Source: Arthrobacter nitrophenolicus (GTDB lineage Bacteria; Actinomycetota; Actinomycetes; Actinomycetales; Micrococcaceae). Taken from it: a stretch of DNA of 42,116 nucleotides. The notes under the pieces were generated by a model. It ran no database searches and was not told where the DNA came from. It saw only the letters and a program-made list of their open reading frames with translations. How positions within the stretch are numbered: position 1 is the first letter of the stretch; the number at the start of each line of letters is the position of its first letter. The translations under genes and the position numbers were made by a program. This document shows positions 7,577 through 15,551 of this stretch, piece by piece. The DNA lies in assembly GCF_000332815.1 (NCBI RefSeq), contig NZ_AOFD01000039.1:1-42116 (forward strand). Reading direction: 5' to 3'.

Positions 7577-8806
7577 ATGACTCAACACTCCGCCACTGCC
7601 GAACACGGCCACAGCATTCCGGGTGCCGCGCCTGTTCCGGCTGCCGTTCCGCGCATCGCCCTGGTGGGCGTCCACGGCTTTGGCGAGCGGCACCTGGCCA
7701 ACCTCGCCCGGCTGGAAGAGGCCGGCGTCCTGGAACTTGTGGCGGTGGCTGATCCCAACCCTCCGGCACCTGGCCGGCTCAAGGACTCGGTAGCCGTCTT
7801 TCCCGATTTGGACAGGCTGCTCGCCGCCCAATCCGCTGCCAACGCGCCTGCCGACGTCGTCATCCTTGCCACCCCCATCCAGACGCACGCGCCGCTGGCA
7901 CTTGCCGCCCTGGGCGCAGGCATGGACGTCTACGTGGAAAAGCCGCCGGTTTCCTCGCTGGCCCAGTTCCAGGAGGTACTCGCCGCAGCGGACGCCGCAG
8001 GGCGGCTGGTCCAGGTGGGTTTCCAGAGCCTCGGCTCGCAGGCCCTGCCTGCCATCCGCAGCCTGGTGGAGTCTGGTGGCATCGGAGACGTCCTGGGTTT
8101 CAGCGCCAAGGGCCAGTGGGTCCGGACCAAGGCATACTTCAGGCGCTCCCGCTGGGCAGGAAAGCGGAGCCTGGACGGCACGGATGTGGTGGACGGCGTG
8201 GCCACCAACGCACTCGCCCATGCCGTAGCCACGGCACTGCGCCTGGCCGGCGCACACACGATGGCGGATGTCGCCGCCGTGGAAACAGACCTGTACCGGG
8301 CCCACGATACCGAGAGCGATGACACCTCGGTGATCCGCGTCCGCACCGCGCAGGGAGCCACCCTCCTCTGCGGCCTGACCCTCTGCGCACCGGAACAGCT
8401 GGATCCCTCGGTGACCCTGCACGGCACCCTGGGCGAGGTGACCCTGTTCTACACACGGGACGAGGTGGTCATCACCACCGCCGACGGCGAGCGCCGGGAG
8501 GCCTACGGCCGCACGGACCTGCTGGAAAACCTCCTCGCGGCCCGGTCCACGGGCGCGCCGCTGCTCTGCTCGCTGCCGGATACCGGTGCGTTCACCACTG
8601 TCCTGGAAGCCATCCGCACCTCCCCCGCGCCGCAGGCCATCCGGCCGGACCACATCACGTGGGAGGGTGCGGGCGACGACGCGCACCCCGTGGTGCACGG
8701 GCATCGCGGACCTTATCGAGCGTGCATCCAAGGCGCAGGCCACGTTTGCCGAGCTCGGGGTCCCCTGGGCCCGCCGGCTTCCGCCGGTCCGGAGCCTGAC
8801 CGTTGA
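7577..8806 (+). pseudogene. Gfo/Idh/MocA-family oxidoreductase, first part of a frameshifted fusion gene
   Basis: The ATG at 7577 starts a Rossmann domain: IALVGVHGFGERH near residue 25, ATPIQTHAPLA, then the family signature VEKPP around residue 120. Such proteins oxidise or epimerise sugars with NAD(P). Family homology is clear up to about 8698 (AHPVVHG); after that the frame reads unrelated Pro/Gly-rich residues to a stop at 8806. Reading one base further on at the GGG of 8699-8701 continues smoothly as GIADLIERASKAQATF and then the DUF6807 domain. One extra G therefore splits a single protein of about 690 residues (7577-9650). Whether the lesion is real or a sequencing error cannot be told here. 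Confidence 0.8.
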
Positions 8807-9650
8807 CGGCACGGCCGTGGCGGATTACCAGGACGGCAGCCACATCCGCGCGGTGTCCTCCCCCCGCCCCTACCTGCACCCGGTCCGCACGCTCGGCGGC
8901 ACCGTGGTGACGGACCACCAGCCGCTGGACCACGTGTGGCACCTGGGCGTCGGGGTGGCGCTGCAGGATGTGGACGGCGTCAACTTCTGGGGCGGCCGCA
9001 CCTATACCCGGGAGGCGGGCCAGTACATCTGGCGGCCGGACCATGGCAGCATCGCCGTCACCGAAACGCCGGTTGAAGAGACCGCCGCTGTTTCCGGCAG
9101 CCCGGGCAGGCTGCGGGAACGCCTCAGCTGGAACGGCCCGGACGGCGCCCCGGTCCTGGCCGAGGACCGCACGTGGACCTGGGCCGGCGTCGGCCCCTCC
9201 GTCTGGAGCCTTTCCCTTGAGTTCGCCCTGTCCCCCGCCGGGAGCAAGCCGGTCAGCCTGGGCAGCCCCGGATCCAACGGCCGCCACGAGGGCGGCTACG
9301 GCGGCTTCTTCTGGCGGCTGCCGGAATGCCGGTACGCCACTGTATGGACGCCCGCCGGCAGCGGCGAAGCCGGAGTGCATGGCAGCGTGACCCGCTGGCT
9401 CGCCTGGGCAGGAAAGTTCGACGGCGGGAAGGACGCCACCCTGGTTTTCGTGGCGCCCCACGACGCCACGGACCCATGGTTCGTCCGCGTGGACGGCTAC
9501 CCGGGCGTGGGCCAGTCACTGGCCTGGGACGCACCTGTCATCGCTGAACCCGGCAAACCGGTACGCCGGAAAATCACCGTCTTTGTGGCCGACGGCATCC
9601 TGGCCACATCCGATATCGACGCTTTGATCAACCAGGGGGACCCCGCATGA
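8700..9650 (+). pseudogene. PmoA-like (DUF6807) domain, second part of the frameshifted fusion gene
   Basis: From 8700 this frame continues the oxidoreductase and then a beta-rich domain with DGSHIRAVSSPRPYLHPV, TDHQPLDHVWHLG and NFWGGRTY, which I recognise as the PmoA-like DUF6807 family often found beside sugar dehydrogenases. The His residues in HPV, DHQPLDH and VWHLG are the likely conserved site. There is no good ribosome site or start codon at the domain boundary, which supports a fused protein rather than two genes. The stop at 9648-9650 overlaps the ATG of the next gene (GCATGA). The domain's chemistry is not established; its partner suggests a carbohydrate substrate. Confidence 0.75.
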
Positions 9651-10815
9651 CCCAGACAACCGCCGCAGCCGCCCCGCCGGCAGTCCCGGCATCCGCCACC
9701 GGCCAGGCCGGTTTCACGGCCGCCCGCGACGCCCGGGTTGCGCCCGCCTCCGCCGCAGACCGGGAGGTCAAGCGCCGCCGGGTGCTGGACATCCTGGATG
9801 CCGCCGGCCGGGATTCGCTGCTGCTGACCACGCACACGGCCCTTACCTGGTACCTGGACGGCAGCCGCGTCCACATCAGCCTTGCCGGCGACCCGATCGC
9901 CGCGGTGCTGGTGGACCGGACGGGCGACCACCTGGTGACCTTCAACAACGAGGCCGCGCGCATTGCGGCCGAGGAACTCCCGGCGGGCGTCTCCCTGCAC
10001 ACCGTCCCCTGGTACGGGAACCTGCACGAGGCTGCCGCCGCCGTCGGAACGTCCGCAGCAGCCGGGCAGCAGCCACTGGCCGAGGCTGAGGTCGCGGCCG
10101 AACTGCGGGCCGCGCGCCAGCAGCTGCTGCCGGGCGAAAGTGCCCGGTATGCCCGGCTCAGCGCTGAGCTGGCGGCGATCATGACCGACGTGCTGTCCGC
10201 AGCCCGGCCGGACACCACCGAATTCGGGCTGGTTTCACAACTGGCGGAGCGTGTGGTGGCCTCGGGGGCCGAGCCGCTGGTCCTGCTGTGCAACGGCAGT
10301 TCCCGGAGCGATTTCCGCCACCCGCTGGCCACGCACTCCCCCCTCGGCCGGCGTGCCATGGCCGTGGTCTGCGCCCGCCGCGACGGCTGGTAGCCAACAT
10401 CACCCGCTGGGTGCGGTTCGACGCCGGCACCGCCGAAGAGCGCGACGCAGAGGCCCGGATCGCCGCGGTGGAGGCGGACATCTTCGATGCCACGGTCCCC
10501 GGCGCGCGGCTGGACCGGATCTTCACCGAAATCAAGGCCGCGTACGTCCACCACGGCTTCGGAATGGACCAGTGGGAACAGCACCACCAGGGCGGACCGG
10601 CCGGGTACGCCGGACGTGACCCGCGCGTCACGTCGTCCGCCACCGACACCGTGGTCCCGGGCCAGACCTTCACCTGGAACCCGTCCGGTCCCCGGGTGAA
10701 GATCGAGGACACCGTGCAGCTCACCGAATCCGGGCTGCAGGTCCTGACGGTCGACCCCCGCTGGCCTTCGACGGCGGTCAACGGGCTGCAGCGCCCCGTG
10801 ACGCTCCAGCTGTAA
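9647..10815 (+). pseudogene. M24-fold (aminopeptidase P/creatinase-like) protein with one frameshift
   Basis: The ATG at 9647 overlaps the previous stop, so the gene is translationally coupled. The N-terminal domain (about residues 35-135) resembles the creatinase/prolidase N-domain and is followed by a pita-bread catalytic fold. Frame 1 ends at TAG 10391-10393 after ARRDGW; inserting one base in the single C at 10387 continues as LVANITRWVRF and runs to 10815, about 389 residues. The usual M24 metal ligands look lost: the first Asp position reads VCARRDG, the second reads ANITR instead of SDxTR, and the HGxGxxxHE segment is replaced by HHQGGPAGYAG. A Glu survives in KIEDT. It may have a non-peptidase role in this sugar operon. 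Confidence 0.7.
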
Positions 10816-10830
10816 CAAAGGTGCAGGCAA

Positions 10831-10860
10831 GAACCCCGGAGCCGAACGGCTCCGGGGTTC
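10831..10860 (+). terminator. Intrinsic terminator of the plus-strand catabolic operon
   Basis: GAACCCCGGAGCC (10831-10843) and GGCTCCGGGGTTC (10848-10860) pair perfectly around GAAC, followed by TTCTCT. It lies 15 bases after the M24-type gene stop. Confidence 0.8.
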
Positions 10861-10882
10861 TTCTCTGCCTGACGGCCGCTAT

Positions 10883-10979
10883 CGACGCGCAAACCCACTG
10901 TCGACCCGCGCGTATTCTGGCGCACCCCATATTTGGGCGCGTCAGGGAATCTCCGCATCGGAGGAAAATTTGCGCGTCG
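10883..10979. repeat. Interrupted inverted repeat in the convergent intergenic region
   Basis: CGACGCGCAAA (10883-10893) and TTTGCGCGTCG (10969-10979) are exact inverse complements 75 bases apart. GCGCGT also recurs between them, and no reading frame is plausible. It lies between two terminator-like hairpins. It may be a dispersed non-coding repeat; nothing in the window shows a second copy. Confidence 0.35.
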
Positions 10980-10987
10980 CCAGCGAA

Positions 10988-11038
10988 AAACGCTCCCTCA
11001 GTGTTACCGGAGCCGCGGTAACAACTGAGGGAGCGTTT
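10988..11038. terminator. Long hairpin terminator of the minus-strand sugar-acid operon
   Basis: Arms 10988-11008 (starting AAACGCTCCCTCAGT) and 11017-11038 pair over 21 bp with a single bulged base and an 8-nt loop. On the minus strand it follows the aldehyde dehydrogenase stop by about 30 bases. A related GAGAGAGCGTTTT sequence (11059-11071) recurs right at that stop codon. Confidence 0.65.
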
Positions 11039-11069
11039 GTGCTCGTCCCGTATTAGGTGAGAGAGCGTT

Positions 11070-12521
11070 TTACGGAAGCACCAGCTCCCCGTCCACGCGG
11101 CGCGGGATGCGCAGCGGGTTCTCCTCGTGCAGGGCGGGGTGCAGCACGGATTCCGGAGCATCCTGGTAGGCGACAGGGCGCTGGAACCGGCGGACCGCCG
11201 TCGCGCCCACCGAGGTGAACAGCGATGTGGTGGCCGGGTACGGGCCGCCGTGCTGCTGGGCCCAGTTCACTGCTACGCCGGTGGGCCAGCCGTCGAACAG
11301 GACCCGGCCGGCAAGTTCGGAGAGCTGCTCCACCAGGGCGACGACGTCCTCGCCAGGCTGGGCGTGCAGGGTGGCCGTGAGGCTGCCGGGCACCTTGGCC
11401 AGCACCGCGGACAGCTCGGCCTGGTCCGTGTATTCGATCAGCATGGTGGTGGGGCCGAAGCACTCCTCCAGGAGCTGTTCTGGCCGTTCCAGCACCGCGG
11501 CCGCGGTGGTGGAGAAGACCACGGGCGCGGCACCGTTGGCGGCGGCGTCCTGGTCCACGCTGCCGCTGACCACCTCAACCCCGGGCACGGACGCGAAGCT
11601 CCGCAGACCGTCGGGGTAGGCCTCGGCGATCCTGCTGGTCAGCATGCCGGCGGCGGGCTTGTCCTTGCTGGCCTCGGCCACTTCCCGGGCAAAGGTTGAA
11701 CCGGCCGGGATGAAGACCAGGCCGGGCTTGGTGCAGAACTGGCCGGCACCGAGGGTGAAGGAAGCGGCCAGTCCGGCGGCGAGCCGGCCGCTGCGTTCGG
11801 CCAGTGCTGCCGGGGTGATTACCACCGGGTTGAGGCTCCCCAGTTCCCCGTAGAACGGGATCGGATCGGGACGGGAGGTGGCCAGGTCGAAGAGGGCCCG
11901 TCCGCCCGGGATGGACCCGGTGAAGCCCACCGCCTTGATGGCCGGGTCCTGGACCAGGGCGGTGCCCACTTCCCGGCCGCTGACCAGCGCGAACAGGCCT
12001 TCGGGCGCACCCGCGGCACGCAGCGCCCCGGCCACGATCTCCGCTGTGCGCTCCGACAGCCGCAGGTGGCCCGAGTGGGCCTTGACGATGACGGAGCAGC
12101 CCACCGCAAGCGCGGAGGCGGTGTCGCCGCCGGCCACCGAGAAGGCGAACGGGAAGTTGGAGGCCGAGAAGACGGCCACCGGCCCGATGGGACGCAGGAT
12201 GCGGCGAAGGTCCGGCCTCGGCGGGGTGGCAGCCGGGTCGGCGTGGTCGATGACGGCTTCCAGGTAGGAGCCCTCCGTGATGACCCGGGCGAAGAGCCGC
12301 AGCTGCCCGGTGGTCCGGGCGACCTCGCCGGTCAGGCGGGTGCTGCCCAGGCTAGTCTCCTCGTCTGCGATCTCCACCAGTTCGGCGGCGTTGGCGTCCA
12401 GCGCATCAGCGACGGCGGTGAGCCAGCTTGCCCGTTCGGCATCGGAGGCCGCGGCGGAGATCTTGGCTGCTGCCGTGGCAGCCGTGGTGAGTTCGGACAG
12501 GGAAAGCGTTGCAGTTGTCAC
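11070..12521 (-). CDS. Aldehyde dehydrogenase, likely 2-oxoglutarate semialdehyde dehydrogenase
   Basis: This 483-residue ALDH-superfamily enzyme has SNFPF (Asn122), the nucleotide Lys147 in VIVKAHS, the general base Glu226 in GELGS and the nucleophile Cys263 in GQFCTKPG. The long GAGQFCTKPG signature and the gene order right after a KdgD-type dehydratase fit the NAD(P)-dependent oxidation of 2-oxoglutarate semialdehyde (2,5-dioxopentanoate) to 2-oxoglutarate, the last step of oxidative uronate and pentose pathways. The start is GTG at 12521 with a weak AGG upstream, 31 bases after the enolase-type gene. It is the last gene of a five-gene minus-strand operon. Confidence 0.85.
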   Translation of the reverse strand: MTTATLSLSELTTAATAAAKISAAASDAERASWLTAVADALDANAAELVEIADEETSLGSTRLTGEVARTTGQLRLFARVITEGSYLEAVIDHADPAATPPRPDLRRILRPIGPVAVFSASNFPFAFSVAGGDTASALAVGCSVIVKAHSGHLRLSERTAEIVAGALRAAGAPEGLFALVSGREVGTALVQDPAIKAVGFTGSIPGGRALFDLATSRPDPIPFYGELGSLNPVVITPAALAERSGRLAAGLAASFTLGAGQFCTKPGLVFIPAGSTFAREVAEASKDKPAAGMLTSRIAEAYPDGLRSFASVPGVEVVSGSVDQDAAANGAAPVVFSTTAAAVLERPEQLLEECFGPTTMLIEYTDQAELSAVLAKVPGSLTATLHAQPGEDVVALVEQLSELAGRVLFDGWPTGVAVNWAQQHGGPYPATTSLFTSVGATAVRRFQRPVAYQDAPESVLHPALHEENPLRIPRRVDGELVLP

Positions 12522-12552
12522 GTCGGATACCTGTTCGTCGTATGGTTCATGG

Positions 12553-13656
12553 TTACAGCCCGTCCCGGAACCGGAAGCCGAGCCCCGGCTGGCCGGAAAG
12601 CGCCACGCGGCTGTCGCGGAAGCGCACCGGCGAGGGCCCGTCCAGGATGCCCAGTTGCTCGAATGATGCTTCCTCGACGTCCTCCACCAGGGTGGGTTCG
12701 GCCAGGGTGAGCGCCAACTGCCCGGAGAGCTCCGGAAGCAGGTGGGGCATCACCCGGATGCTGTTGGTCCGGGCCAGTTCAACAATCCGGCGGAACGGGG
12801 TGATCCCGCCGACCCGGATGATGTTGGGCTGGATGATGTCCACCGCCTCCGCCTCTATGAAATCGCGGAAGCGGTAGATGGTGTGCAGGTTTTCGCCGAG
12901 GGCAATCGGAACCGGGGAATGCTTCCGGAGCCGGCGGTAGGCCCACAGGTCGTCGGCGCGAATGGGCTCCTCCAGCCATTCGAGGCCGAATTCGGACAGG
13001 ACATCCAGGGCCCGGAAGGTGGTGGGCAGGTCCCAGCGCTGGTTCGCGTCGATCATGAGTTTGCGGTGCGGGCCCAGGACGGCGCGGACAGCCTGCACCC
13101 GTTCGTAGTCTTCGCGGAGGTCCGGCTTGCCCACCTTGATCTTGACCGCATGGTGCCCGGCAGCCACCCACCGTTCCGCCTGGGCAACCAGCTCGTCCAG
13201 CGTGTAGTGCAGGTTCACCCCGGACCCGTAGACCTCGGCGGACTCCTGCCGCTGGCCGATCAGGCCGGTGACGGTGGTTCCCGCCTGCCGGGCCTGCAGG
13301 TCCCACAGGGCCAGGTCGGCGCCGGCCATGGCGATGGTGGTGAGCCCTCCCCCGCCGGCTTCGTGCAGGCGCTTCCAGAGTGCATCCCAGACGGCCTCCG
13401 GCTGCGCGGGCAGCCCTGTGACGAACGGGGCGATGTCGTACTCCAGCAGCGCCTTGACCGCCTGCGGCCCAATGGTGGGCGTCCAGGAAAAACCATGCCC
13501 CGCACCGCCGTCGTCCGTCTGGATCTCGGTGACGATCACGTGGTTTTCGGGCGCCTCGGCACCCCAGTGCCGCCGCAGGGGCACCGTGAGGAGCCTGCTG
13601 CTGAGCCCGGTGATCCGCGGAATTGTACGGACGGCCTCGGTTGCGGGGGCACTCAT
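12553..13656 (-). CDS. Enolase-superfamily (mandelate racemase type) sugar-acid dehydratase or cycloisomerase
   Basis: This 367-residue protein has the capping domain and barrel of the mandelate racemase group: KIKVGK (Lys172, Lys174), metal ligands Asp203 in MIDANQ, Glu229 or Glu230 in WLEEP and Glu255 in GEN, and His305 in MPHLLPE. In the operon it lies just downstream of KdgD, so galactarate/glucarate dehydratase or galactarolactone cycloisomerase are the natural candidates. The Asp usually paired with the catalytic His appears as Asn278 (QPNIIRVGG), which makes a precise activity uncertain. Its ATG shares one base with the KdgD stop (TGATG). Confidence 0.82.
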   Translation of the reverse strand: MSAPATEAVRTIPRITGLSSRLLTVPLRRHWGAEAPENHVIVTEIQTDDGGAGHGFSWTPTIGPQAVKALLEYDIAPFVTGLPAQPEAVWDALWKRLHEAGGGGLTTIAMAGADLALWDLQARQAGTTVTGLIGQRQESAEVYGSGVNLHYTLDELVAQAERWVAAGHHAVKIKVGKPDLREDYERVQAVRAVLGPHRKLMIDANQRWDLPTTFRALDVLSEFGLEWLEEPIRADDLWAYRRLRKHSPVPIALGENLHTIYRFRDFIEAEAVDIIQPNIIRVGGITPFRRIVELARTNSIRVMPHLLPELSGQLALTLAEPTLVEDVEEASFEQLGILDGPSPVRFRDSRVALSGQPGLGFRFRDGL

Positions 13657-14561
13657 CAGCGTCCGGCCAGCTCGTAGCCCCTGGCGAGGATGGCCTTGAG
13701 CTCCAGTTCCTGGTCCTCGGTGGGGTCCACCAGCGGCGGGCGGACGGAGCCGACAGGAAGGCCGCCCAGCCGCAGCCCCGCCTTGATCAGTGACACGCCG
13801 AAGCCAGGGGTCTGGTCGCGGAGGCGGACCAGGGGCGCGTAGAAACCTTCGAGCAGGGCGTTGCGGCGTTCCTCGTCCCCGGAAACATAGGCGTCGTAGT
13901 AGGCCTTGGCGATTTCCGGGGCCATGGCGAAGGCAGCGGAGGAGTACAGCGGGATGCCGAGGCCGCGGTAGGCGCCCTGGGTCAGTTCGGCGGTGAGCAG
14001 GCCGTTGAAGAAGGCGAAATCTTCCCGGCCGGCGGCCTTGACGGCGGAGACGATCTCCTGCGCCAGGCCAACGTCGCCCAGGCCGTCCTTGAAGCCGATG
14101 ACCTTGGGGTTTGCTGCCAGCCGTGCCATGGAGGCGGCGGTGAACTTGGCGTTGCCGCGGTGGTAGACGATGACGGGCAGGCTGCTGGCCGCCGCCACGG
14201 CCTCGATGTAGGCAACGAGCCCGTCGGTAGGACCGGTCACCAGGTAGGGCGGCAGCACCAGGAGGGCATCGGCCCCGGCTTCCTCGGCCGCGCGGGCGGC
14301 GGCGAGGGCGTGGCCCAGCGGTCCGCCGGCTCCGGCGACAACCGGAACCTGACCGGCCACAACCTCGACGGCGGCCGCCACCACGGTGCGGACCTCGTCG
14401 ATGCTGAGGGCATGGAACTCCCCGGTGCCGCAGGCGGGGAACACGCCGCCGGGGCCATAGGGCAGCCGGGAGCTGATGTGCTCCTTGAGCAGTTCCGTGT
14501 CCACGGCGCCTTCGGGCGTGAACGGGGTGACGGGGAAGAAGAGTACGCCGTCGAAATTCAT
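13656..14561 (-). CDS. kdgD: 5-dehydro-4-deoxyglucarate dehydratase (KdgD type)
   Basis: This 301-residue member of the DHDPS/NAL barrel family has Schiff-base Lys158 in GFKDGLGD, Tyr133 in VIVYHRGNAKF and the carboxylate-binding ACGTGEFH (residues 43-50). The FPVTPF start, GTGEFH, YHRGNAKF and FKDGLGD combination matches KdgD, which decarboxylates and dehydrates 5-keto-4-deoxyglucarate to 2-oxoglutarate semialdehyde. The aldehyde dehydrogenase two genes downstream would take the product. The ATG at 14561 has AAGGAG five bases upstream and overlaps the previous stop (ATGA). Confidence 0.88.
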   Translation of the reverse strand: MNFDGVLFFPVTPFTPEGAVDTELLKEHISSRLPYGPGGVFPACGTGEFHALSIDEVRTVVAAAVEVVAGQVPVVAGAGGPLGHALAAARAAEEAGADALLVLPPYLVTGPTDGLVAYIEAVAAASSLPVIVYHRGNAKFTAASMARLAANPKVIGFKDGLGDVGLAQEIVSAVKAAGREDFAFFNGLLTAELTQGAYRGLGIPLYSSAAFAMAPEIAKAYYDAYVSGDEERRNALLEGFYAPLVRLRDQTPGFGVSLIKAGLRLGGLPVGSVRPPLVDPTEDQELELKAILARGYELAGR

Positions 14562-15523
14562 GATGTCTCCTTGGCTCCAGTGCCGGCAGTCACCAGCGTG
14601 GAGGTCTCGTCGTTGAGGGTGGGATGGGACTTGAGTTCTGAGCGCCAGCTCCGCTTGGGCTGCCAGCCCAGGAGCGCCTGGGCCTTGGCGATGGAGAAGG
14701 CGGGGCTGGTTCCGGTGAGGCCCGCACTGAGCGCCTCGCTGCCGGGCAGGAAGCGCGGCATGAGGTCCGCCAGGGGCGCCGTTGCCAGTGCATCCGCGGC
14801 CCCCACGAAGAAGGTTTCCCCGTTGGGAATGGACTCCATCTTCTGCAGCAGCAGGTCCAGGAAGTCCGCCACGTCGCGGGCGTCCACGTAGTTGAACAGG
14901 GCCGGGGCGGACAGGGCGGGATCGGCCAGCCGTTCAGCCAGCGTGTGGCCCTGCTGCGTGGGCGCTCCCTCCCATTCCTCGGGTGAAATCACGAAGCAGG
15001 GACGGAAGGCCGCGTAGCGGATCCTCTCCCCCTGCGCCGCGGCGAACATCTGCGCCGTCTGTTCCGCGATCAGCTTGGACAGCGCGTAGGCGTTCCACGG
15101 TTTCGCCGGTGTCCGTTCGTCGAGCGGGAACGACGGCGGAAGCCAGCCGGCGGGTGAGCCGTAGCCCAGGACGGTGGGGCTGCTGGCGGTGACGATCTTC
15201 GGCACCCCGATTTCCGTCGCCGCGCTGATGACGGCGAAGGCGAGCCGGGTGTTCGTGCTGAAAATGACGTCCTCCGGCGCGCTGAAAGGTACGGCGATGG
15301 CTGCCAGATGGATGACGGCGTCGGGCTTGGTCTCCCGGAGCAGGCGCTGGGCCTCACCGGGTGCCAGGAGGTCCGCGGTTTCCTGGACGGCGCCGGCCGG
15401 CAGCTGGCCGGCGGGCACGGCGTCGCGGTCCACCGAGATGACGTGGTGGCCGGCTTCGGCGAGCCCCGCCACCACGCTGCGTCCCAGCCGGCCGGAGCCG
15501 CCGGTCACAAAGATCCTGCTCAT
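14558..15523 (-). CDS. NAD-dependent epimerase/dehydratase-family SDR, candidate uronate dehydrogenase
   Basis: This 321-residue extended SDR has the nucleotide motif GGSGRLG (residues 8-14), Ser114/Ser115 in TASSP and the catalytic Tyr146 and Lys150 in YALSK. With KdgD and the enolase-type enzyme next to it, oxidation of a hexuronate to its aldarolactone is the most economical role. However it is longer than characterised bacterial uronate dehydrogenases (about 265 residues), so a sugar epimerase or another dehydrogenase is possible. The ATG at 15523 has AGGAAA upstream. It overlaps kdgD by four bases and follows the oxidoreductase by 28. Confidence 0.75.
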   Translation of the reverse strand: MSRIFVTGGSGRLGRSVVAGLAEAGHHVISVDRDAVPAGQLPAGAVQETADLLAPGEAQRLLRETKPDAVIHLAAIAVPFSAPEDVIFSTNTRLAFAVISAATEIGVPKIVTASSPTVLGYGSPAGWLPPSFPLDERTPAKPWNAYALSKLIAEQTAQMFAAAQGERIRYAAFRPCFVISPEEWEGAPTQQGHTLAERLADPALSAPALFNYVDARDVADFLDLLLQKMESIPNGETFFVGAADALATAPLADLMPRFLPGSEALSAGLTGTSPAFSIAKAQALLGWQPKRSWRSELKSHPTLNDETSTLVTAGTGAKETS

Positions 15524-15551
15524 GGTTGTTTCCTAACGTTCAGGGCAGGGG

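Noticed and set aside
8690..8710. Programmed frameshift producing the oxidoreductase/PmoA-like fusion
   Set aside because: There is no slippery heptamer, only GGG, and no clear downstream structure; four similar indels elsewhere make a simple base error likelier.
11059..11071. GAGAGAGCGTTTT as a LacI operator
   Set aside because: It lies at the 3' end of the aldehyde dehydrogenase gene, lacks the second half-site, and resembles the arm of the neighbouring hairpin instead.
12497..12510. GGAAAGCGTTGCAG as a LacI operator
   Set aside because: Only one half-site matches and it is coding sequence just after the aldehyde dehydrogenase start, inside an operon.
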